This document shows positions 57,245 to 64,000 of a DNA stretch of 64,000 bases, piece by piece (the stretch's first letter is position 1; each line of letters begins with the position of its first letter). Made by a program: the position numbers and the translations under genes. This DNA is from Sclerodactyla briareus (Eukaryota; Echinodermata; Holothuroidea; Dendrochirotida; Sclerodactylidae): assembly GCA_026419785.1 (NCBI GenBank), contig JAODTK010005220.1:310001-374000 (forward strand). Reading direction: 5' to 3'. A model generated the notes under the pieces. It had not been told where the DNA came from, did not search any database, and saw only the letters and a list, made by a program, of their open reading frames with translations.

Positions 57245-58240
57245 AACCCTAAATGTAACCCAGGGTCTCAACACTGGAAGAAAATCATTGAAGCTTGTGG
57301 TAGGAAATGCATTTCAAGTACGATTGTGTATACAATCTGCCCTCAGGCCCAAGTGGGACCTTGGACCCACCTGAAAGTATGGCTGTTAGACCATTATGAC
57401 CGAATGTCAGCACTGTGGCATAAAAAATTGTAAGAGAAGAAGATCTTGCATAGTCCAATGATGGACTGGGCTCATGGGTTCCTACATTCTGGACACTCCT
57501 GAAAGTTAAGTCATCGGGCCATCATTATGACCGAACATCAGCATCTGTGCAACAAATTTGAAGGAGAGAAGAAGGAGATACAAGATTTTGCCATATTTCT
57601 AAGGGCCCTATGGCCCAAAGTGGGCCTAGGCCAAAATTCATGAACACCCCCAATGGCTCTCCTATACAAGGCATCACATGTAATTTTGAAGAAAAAGAAA
57701 ATCAATTGAAGCTCTTGGGAGGCAATGCATTTCAAGTTAGTACGATTGTGTATACAATCTGCCCTCAGGCCCAAGTGGGACCTTGGACCCACCTGAAAGT
57801 ATGGCTGTTAGACCATTATGACCGAATGTCAGCACTGTGCATTAAAATATGTAGAGATAAGAGAAGAAGCATCTTGCATATTTCCCCAGGATGGACTGGG
57901 CTAGGGCTACAATTTCCTGGACCCTCCTGGAAAGTTACAGTCATCGCGCCATCCATTATGACCGAAAAGCAGAACACTGTTGCAACACAAAATTGGAAGG
58001 CGATACAAGATTTTGCAGTATTTCAATAAGGGCCCTATGGGCCCAAAAAGTGGGCACTAGGCCCAAAATTCATGAACACCCCCAATGGCTCTCTATACAA
58101 GGACCATCACATGTAATTTTGAAGAAAATCAATTGAAGCTTGTTGGAGGAGACGCATTTCAAATACCATATGGCAATTTCATACCAAACTGGGCCCCTGC
58201 CGCTCAAATGGGACTTGGACCAAAAATTCCTGAACCAAAA
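57245..58240. repeat. About 420-bp tandem repeat, 2.4 copies
   Basis: Anchor AAGCT(T/C).T.GG.GG at 57291, 57710 and 58136 gives periods of about 419 and 426 bases. Shared blocks include TACGATTGTGTATACAATCT, GGACCTTGGACCCACCTGAA, GACCATTATGACCGAATGTC and GGGCCCTATGG.CCAAA.GTG. The third copy diverges after about 60-100 bases. The middle copy is open for 139 codons (57610-58029), but the first copy is broken, so I treat it as a repeat and not a gene. Confidence 0.9.
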
Positions 58241-58399
58241 TTTGTAGAAGTAGCGTTTTGCACTTTTCCACTTATTGGCTCATTGTGCCCCTTCATGCAT
58301 TTGACTTTCATTGACTTTAGGTGGTCAACAATGACCCATCAGTCAATAAACATTGTGACCGAGGTAGGTCAGATCATCAAAGCAGAGGCATTCTGTGGC

Positions 58400-58960
58400 C
58401 CATAAAAGCAATAGCTTGTTTGAGCTAAAAATTGGAACTAATGTTTCATGAAAATTTAACCAACTTTAATGATTTCACATGAATCATGCAAATCAGACAA
58501 TTTAATGACTCCTCATAGCAGCCCAATGACCCTAAAACTTTGTTAAGTTCCGGGACTAAAGTCGATAAAATTTTGATTGAATATTCACCAAGTTTCGTTA
58601 GAATCTGATTATCTGAAAAAACTTTTACAATTGTGAAAATGCAAAGTAGACTACTGAATTAGCATATTTTAGGATGAAAATCGAATCAGACAATTTTCCT
58701 TATATCCTGCACCTATGTGCTAAACCAAATCACTATACCACCTACGGTTCATCCATAATCATGCTCTCAAGCCTGAAAACATAAATACATGAAATAGGTT
58801 AATTACCCCCACTGATTAGATCATTTCCCCCCAACTCTGATGATACATAAACATGACAAAGTGACCGCTAAGTCTCTTCCTGAACTTTTTGTTTAGGCGA
58901 GGACGAAAAAAAACAAGGAAAAAGAGGGGAAACACAGGTTTGTAAGAACATTTGTTTTCC
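58400..58960. repeat. Dispersed repeat family R2, copy 1
   Basis: CCTTATATCCTGCACCTATG, TGCTAAACCAAATCACTA, ACGGTTCATCCATAATC, GTGACCGCTAAGTCTCTTCC TGAAC and GCGAGGACGAAAAAAA occur in the same order as in 62160-62560. It is joined to the 420-bp tandem array. Confidence 0.65.
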
Positions 58961-58999
58961 TTTTACCATGTTTCTGATTGATCGTTTGATTTCAAGCAT

Positions 59000-61400
59000 T
59001 CAATTATCATTAAAAGAAGAAGAAAAATTTATTATTTCAGATTAGTTGTTGGAAAGTAATATTAGCCTCCTGCTGGGAAAATGAATTTGCCTGCCCCCCC
59101 CCCCCCCCAAAGAAAAATAGACTAATTTAACACAAGTAGCCAGATACACACCAGTCCATGGCAGCCCCAGGAATCTAGCATGTCATCCTTAGGCTTTTGA
59201 CACTATACAAGAAGGGGAGAATTCGCCAGCACCTACCAGTGCCTTATATGTCCCAACGCACAAGTGCAGCACCGCTAGCCAGACTAGATGCGTCTCAAAT
59301 TGGGGCGTTAACTTCAATCCGATTTCAATGAATCTTCATCCCCGTCTCTCTTGGCTGCAGCTATGTTACCATATGGGACATTGTGGACAGACACGAGTGT
59401 CTTTCTTCCGAAGACCTGTGTTCTTAACGAGATCACAGCCTAGACCAAGATGACCTCAATGGGGCCCCATAATCCAGTACCAGCCTTTTCCTTCCTATTT
59501 CCAGGTTCTAGCCAGGGCATTCAAATTGGGTGCTGTACCCAGTTTGAATTTAGATCTGTTTAGTTCACCACCACCACCGGTTTGAAACCCCACCTTTTTT
59601 GAAATATTTACCATCTGGTTTAATTTCTGCTACAAAATTCAAAATTAGACCAATATGTGGATAATATACTGATTTTTAATTAGATCAGACAATCACAACA
59701 CTCCCCAGCGCTTGTTTGTAAGTGCCGATAAGCCTTTAAGCCTCCACAAGCCTTTTATCATTCAATGGGTGCGAGAACCCTATAGCATAAGGTGCGTAGT
59801 TGGCCATCTTCCACCCGTTTTGGAAAATTTCCTGGCTAGAACCCTGAAATATCTACACTCACTAACTCAGTTGTCAACATCCATTCTCCCAAGATAGCCA
59901 AACCATCTTGATCTTCTGTTTCATACATATTCACCATTTCACGGAGGTTAAGCTTGTCCCTGAACACATCTGAAACTCTCCCTCAGACTAATATCTATTC
60001 ACCAAAGTGTATAAATAATGTCCAATGAATCCTCTAGTGCCAATAGATATCACTCTCCACTTTTAGTCCCTTTCTCTGAATGACAACTGTGTATATTGAA
60101 CTTCACAATTTAGTCCATCCTGCAGTTGAATTTGGAACAGTCCCTACTGTCTAACATGAGTTCTTCATCCCTATAATAATATGCCACGTCTCTGGACGTT
60201 TTGTATAGACCGTCGTCTGTCTGTCACTATTTATGGAGGATGGGTTGAGGGGGGGGGGGCCCCAATTCTGTGAATAGGAAACCCCAGCAAATATGTTTGT
60301 TGGTTCTATATCAGCCAAGACAGATTTAACCGCTTTTCTTATAGCAATCGAAAGGCAAAAAAACGAACATTCACTTTTAGGATACATTTTCTTGGACGTG
60401 ATGCTAATACCCATCCTTTATTGGCCAAAAAACGGAAATTTTGGCCAAAAAGCACATTTTGTGTTTTCGGAGCATCCCAAAAATGCCACTTTTAAAACAT
60501 CTCTTTCTCAACAGCTGTTTGCAACGAAACTGGGAAGTTGCTCTCTTTTATAGGTAAAAGATTAGACCAACAGTCGTGATATGATACAAAATTATGGAGA
60601 TTAGAATGGCATTATGGGTGAGTATCTCCTCCGTTCATTGGTGAGGAAGGACATTTCACACAGGCTGAGTCGAACACCGAAAACATGTAGTCCGACACCA
60701 TGGCAATTCATGCGATTCTTCAAACTTGCAGCAAGTGGATTTCTGAAACTTGTATGTGCTGTGGTGTTGTATCACTGGGTGTGTGTTCACGGATTATATA
60801 ATATTAGACTACCTATATCTAAAAGGTTATGCCACCAACAAATATAGGGAATTGTTTTTCGCATTTTGAAAACGTGATTCGTCTGTTTTTTTTCATGCGC
60901 GTACGTCCGACACCACGCACGTAAGTGTCCCCCTGTCCCCCTATAAATAGTCTGGTGAGATTATCTTCTGCCATGAGGTTGAAAGTATAGTGAGGGATTA
61001 TATACGCAACAGAGAAAAGAGAAAACAAGTTTCCCAACATATCATCACAACTGAGCAACGTTTAACCTTGACCAAAATTGTTGAAAGTACGTCCGAAATT
61101 ATTGAATTGCCCTGGGGGGGGGGGCGCGCATATTTAGCGGTAGGTGTTTTCCCAATGGTAGCACATCGGGATCTCGGTTGAACCCAATTATTGCCCTATT
61201 AATGCCCTCACTGCTATTCATGCTTCCCTCTGTCAGAGGTAATTTTTATATTGGGACCAGTTCTCACAAACTGAGGCTGCGGATATGGAAGGGAAGAATT
61301 CCAAGAGACAGTGATACCTCCAACAGCTCAGAGATCAATCATTCATACATCATGATGCTGTAGTAGGCCAGCAGGCAGTTTGCCAGTCCTATTCTGCATA
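59000..61400. other. Unassigned non-coding DNA
   Basis: No exon or element is recognised. A (AGAAGAAGAA) stretch lies near 59015, a 13-base C run at about 59096-59108 and a G run at 60249-60258. Confidence 0.4.
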
Positions 61401-61416
61401 GAACGTAGTTCTCTGA

Positions 61417-61520
61417 TTTTTTTTTTGTTGGTATATCTTGCCGAGCAGAACGATCGATCCTCTTCAAGGCCCAGCAAGGAGAATACTGTACCTATTGATA
61501 GCTGCGAATCCCTCACCAGG
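61417..61520 (-). mobile_element. tRNA-derived SINE, 3' fragment
   Basis: T run (poly(A) on the minus strand), then GCCGAGCAGAACGATCGATC, CTCTTCAAGGCCCAGCAAGG and GATAGCTGCGAATCCCTCAC match the 3' half of the copy at 6597-6956. The tRNA head is missing. Confidence 0.6.
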
Positions 61521-62159
61521 GTGGGGGAATGGGTGCATGAGGCAGAAAGGGGGGGGGGGAATTTGGGACTGATGGGAAGGCGCCAAGGGATCCTAATTGA
61601 GAAAGCATTGAAACTGATCTGGTAATAATGGCTTGAAATAGCCAATGGAGGAGAGGAGGAAGGGGGAGGAAGGGGGGGGGGGGGGTGGAGAATAGAGGGG
61701 GTGACCTGAATCTGACTTCAAGCATTGTAGTTGTCAATTATTGGTTTTGGACATAGTCAGGCACACTGCCATATGAACTTGACGTATATTGAACAGATGA
61801 TCTCCGTGAAGTGAGATTGCGACACACGTTTGTAATCAGGTAGTGTATTTTTGTTTTATTGTATTGAAAAGCTCAACATTCTGCAAAGGTTTGTTCCACT
61901 GCCTTCCTCATACAAAAGTAATCATCAACACTACAGACACACTAATAAAGCAATCTGCTCCACAAGAGACTAGTAATATTAAAAGTTTATGTGTACATTT
62001 GTATAGAAAACAAGGAATATTTCTAGGGGTGCCCAAATGGCCCAACAATCTATTATTGCATGCGCCAGGGAAGCCTCTCAGTCTTGTGCAATTGATATCT
62101 GTATACACAAACTTGCAAGGTATTCAAAAACTCTGTAACCAGAAAATTTGTGGAATGTC

Positions 62160-62560
62160 AGGTTTGTATACCACATTTAGTCGCCCCCATACGCTGAAAA
62201 ATCTAATCAGTTTTCATCTACCCTTATATCCCGCATCTATGTGCCAAACCAATCACTACGGTTCATCCGTAATCTTGCTAACAAGCCGAAACAATAAATT
62301 ACATTAACAATAGCTAATGACCCCTTACCTTATATTCAGTGACTTTCTGCCCAAATTAATCAGATATGTTTACCAAACCCCGGAGTACCCTGAAATTTTG
62401 TCCCAATATTGCGAGTACTGGCGAGACAAAAAAAATTTTAATGCCTAACGAGAAGTGTCTGAACACCACACACGCATACACACACACAAACACACACACC
62501 ATAGTGACCACTAAGTATCCTTCTGAACTTCATTCCAGGCGAGACAAATTAAAAGGACCT
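62160..62560. repeat. Dispersed repeat family R2, copy 2
   Basis: CCTTATATCCCGCATCTATG, TGCCAAACCAATCACTACGG, TTCATCCGTAATC, a (CA)n-rich stretch at 62465-62500, GTGACCACTAAGTATCCTTC TGAACTT and GGCGAGACAAATT align with 58680-58930. A short R2-like end (CACACACA ... GAGACAAAAAGCG) is also seen at 37626-37702. Confidence 0.65.
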
Positions 62561-62579
62561 ACACTTCAATCAATTGCCA

Positions 62580-62938
62580 TAGTCGTCCCCACAACCAGAC
62601 TGTCCTTTTTGTGTGCGACTCGCCTGGGAGGCCTGGAGCGAATGGATGACCGTGGTATCGCAGGGCAAGGCTTGAATCAGGTCCACTAACATGCCATTCA
62701 CAGTGCTGTCACCTCGGCCCTCCCCGTGTCCATATTCTCCTGCCTTGATCTGTCCCACTGAAAAGGAGCGGTGGGACCGATCACAGCATCTGTCAGATCC
62801 TGGGCGGACTTCTTCTTCGTGCGGACCCTTTTCTTGCCCGTGTTGCTCAGGGGGGTTGAGGTCTCGATCGGCCTCCAGGGGACAGGGCTGGTTGACGAAG
62901 CTGGGACTGGGTTAGCTGCTGTCGACTGGGTGACTTGG
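62580..62938 (-). CDS. Putative exon, Pro/Ser-rich then basic, unknown gene
   Basis: Behind an acceptor-like CTTTCTTCTTGATCTCCAAG the minus strand reads VTQSTAANPVPASSTSPVPW, RPIETSTPLSN, the strongly basic TGKKRVRTKKKSAQ (a possible nuclear signal), then DLTDAVIGPTAPFQWDRS and NMDTGRAE. After a one-base shift near 62710 it continues VNGMLVDLIQALPCDTTVIH and SLQASQASRTQKGQ. If no shift is allowed, a GTGACA donor after GAG at about 62717 could end the exon. The composition is convincingly protein-like but no family is recognised. It may belong with the coiled-coil exon upstream at 63756-63912. Confidence 0.5.
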
Positions 62939-63179
62939 AGATCAAGAAGAAAGGACCATTGACACTTGCATTTTGGATTCCTTATCTCAATTTGGCAGAA
63001 AGTGACCAAACAAGAAATAAATCTGAGAAGGAAAAGATTATGAATGTTAGGTCTCCACCAAGGGATTTCACTGTAATTATAGCAGAATTCACAAAAACAC
63101 TGTTGCATTTATGCATGCATTTATATAATTTCACATTATTCACTCATTCTTAAGTGGACCTGGAAGCAACACTGCGACC

Positions 63180-63235
63180 AGGTGGGGGGCAAGGTGGGGG
63201 GGGGAGGTGGGGGGGGGGGAGGGGGGGATGATGGG
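63180..63235. repeat. G-run cluster, quadruplex-prone
   Basis: Five or more runs of 6-11 G separated by one to three bases (GGTGGGGGGCAAGGTGGGGG and onwards). It lies in the presumed intron between the two exons of the unknown minus-strand gene. Confidence 0.8.
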
Positions 63236-63755
63236 TTGTAAATGTATACGTTCACCTGGGAGCTAAGCTACATCTTCATCTTTTCTTTTCAGTGTCTCAT
63301 TTCACATATGTGTTTTTTACTCTGTGTTCCTTACTTTATCCCCAATTTATGATCCTACCATCAGCAAACCTTCCCAATATTTTCAGGTTGTCCGTTCCTC
63401 AGTGAAGCATGTTGGGGAGAGGGGGAACACTGCCCCCTACAGTGTTAATGAATGGATTATATTTGGGGACGTTCCCGGAGGGTGATCACATGGTAGTGGT
63501 TGGTACCAAGAAAAGAGTGGATTCTGACCCCGTCGAAAGGGTGCGAAGATCCGGCCTAATGCCTTTGTACAGTTAGAGTTTGGTGGAATTATTTAATTTT
63601 CAGCACTTCTGCTGTTTGACAATGGGCTCATGGTCAGTGGTAGTTTTATCATCAAACTCACCCCATCTAACTGGTAGCTTCGGATTTGACAACGCCATAA
63701 ATGCTGCTAGCACCGTGCCCGCCACCAAGTCCCCCCTTCTTGTACCCACCTTTAC

Positions 63756-63912
63756 CAAGAACCGTCCCGAGGGTGGGCGTGGCATGCTCCGAGCTTCCTT
63801 CTTCCTTTCTTGAAGGCTTCCTCTGCTTTCTCCTTTCTCAGCTCTTCCTCCAGGGCTCGCCTCTCGTTTTCCTTCCGGACCTCGCCGACTCTTTCCGTTC
63901 TCGCTCCAGCTT
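63756..63912 (-). CDS. Putative coiled-coil exon, unknown gene
   Basis: Following CTCGCACAG the minus strand reads KLERERKESAR, then (one-base shift) VRKENERRALEEELRKEKAE and EAFKK, then (another shift) ERKKEARSMPRPPSGRFL before a GTAAAG donor at 63755. Heptad-like Leu spacing and very high Glu/Lys/Arg content indicate a charged coiled coil. Two shifts within 157 bases again suggest base-call errors. Many unrelated proteins contain such helices, so no name is offered. A further AYLLLQKAK reading with a GTGAGT donor lies just upstream (about 63935-63960). Confidence 0.5.
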
Positions 63913-64000
63913 CTGTGCGAGCCACACTCACCTTGGCCTTTTGAAGGAGGAGATAGGCAGCTGTAAGCCCATGTCCAAAAATTAATTATCTATCATTCCT

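Noticed and set aside
57610-58029. 139-codon frame as a gene
   Set aside because: It spans one unit of a tandem repeat whose first copy is frame-broken, with no splice sites and no homology.

Overview
This is a window of animal nuclear DNA. It has no operons, long reading frames, rRNA, classical tRNA or CRISPR array. Short exons with GT/AG borders sit in repeat-filled non-coding DNA with minisatellites, MITEs, foldback arrays, tRNA-derived SINEs and long G/C homopolymers. The landscape suits a marine invertebrate, and an echinoderm or other non-vertebrate deuterostome is my guess. The foldback structures recall sea-urchin TU elements, but this is weak evidence and I do not claim a species. 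In recognisable exons and tandem arrays the reading frame is repeatedly broken by single-base gains or losses while the conserved residues survive. That pattern fits an unpolished draft assembly better than old gene decay.

The main gene is an MDM2/MDM4-type p53 regulator on the minus strand, running from about 19.1 kb down to 2.3 kb. Recognised in order are: a 75-bp exon opening the p53-binding domain (19068-19142), the SWIB/p53-binding core (15061-15193), a probable continuation (14379-14494), Ser/Pro/Gly-rich linker exons near 9.2-8.8 kb, two acidic-domain exons (7842-7909 and 5776-5864), the RanBP2-type zinc-finger exon (4716-4882), a Pro/Ser-rich linker exon (2951-3694) and the C-terminal RING exon (2307-2536). 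The first coding exon was not found. A possible plus-strand terminal exon with a poly(A) signal (9.8-10.24 kb) lies inside one intron.

Other coding evidence is limited to isolated exons of unrecognised genes: 23428-23587 (plus), a likely first coding exon at 43760-43846 (minus), and a pair at 63756-63912 and about 62580-62938 (minus; coiled coil followed by a basic, Pro/Ser-rich segment).

Mobile and repeat content: a hAT-type MITE with an exact 8-bp target duplication (22315-22639), a second MITE with perfect 13-bp inverted ends (18185-18500), a foldback element built of tandem sub-repeats (50640-51452) and a related structure at 42250-42720, four copies of a dispersed coding-like repeat (near 16.3, 38.9, 42.8 and 51.8 kb), a tRNA-derived SINE family (6.6, 31.7, 34.3, 44.6 and 61.4 kb), a LINE 3' end (about 41.95-42.21 kb), and several tandem arrays (29.1, 31.8, 35.8, 38.5, 52.7, 54.7 and 57.3 kb). 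The rest is unassigned intronic or intergenic DNA.
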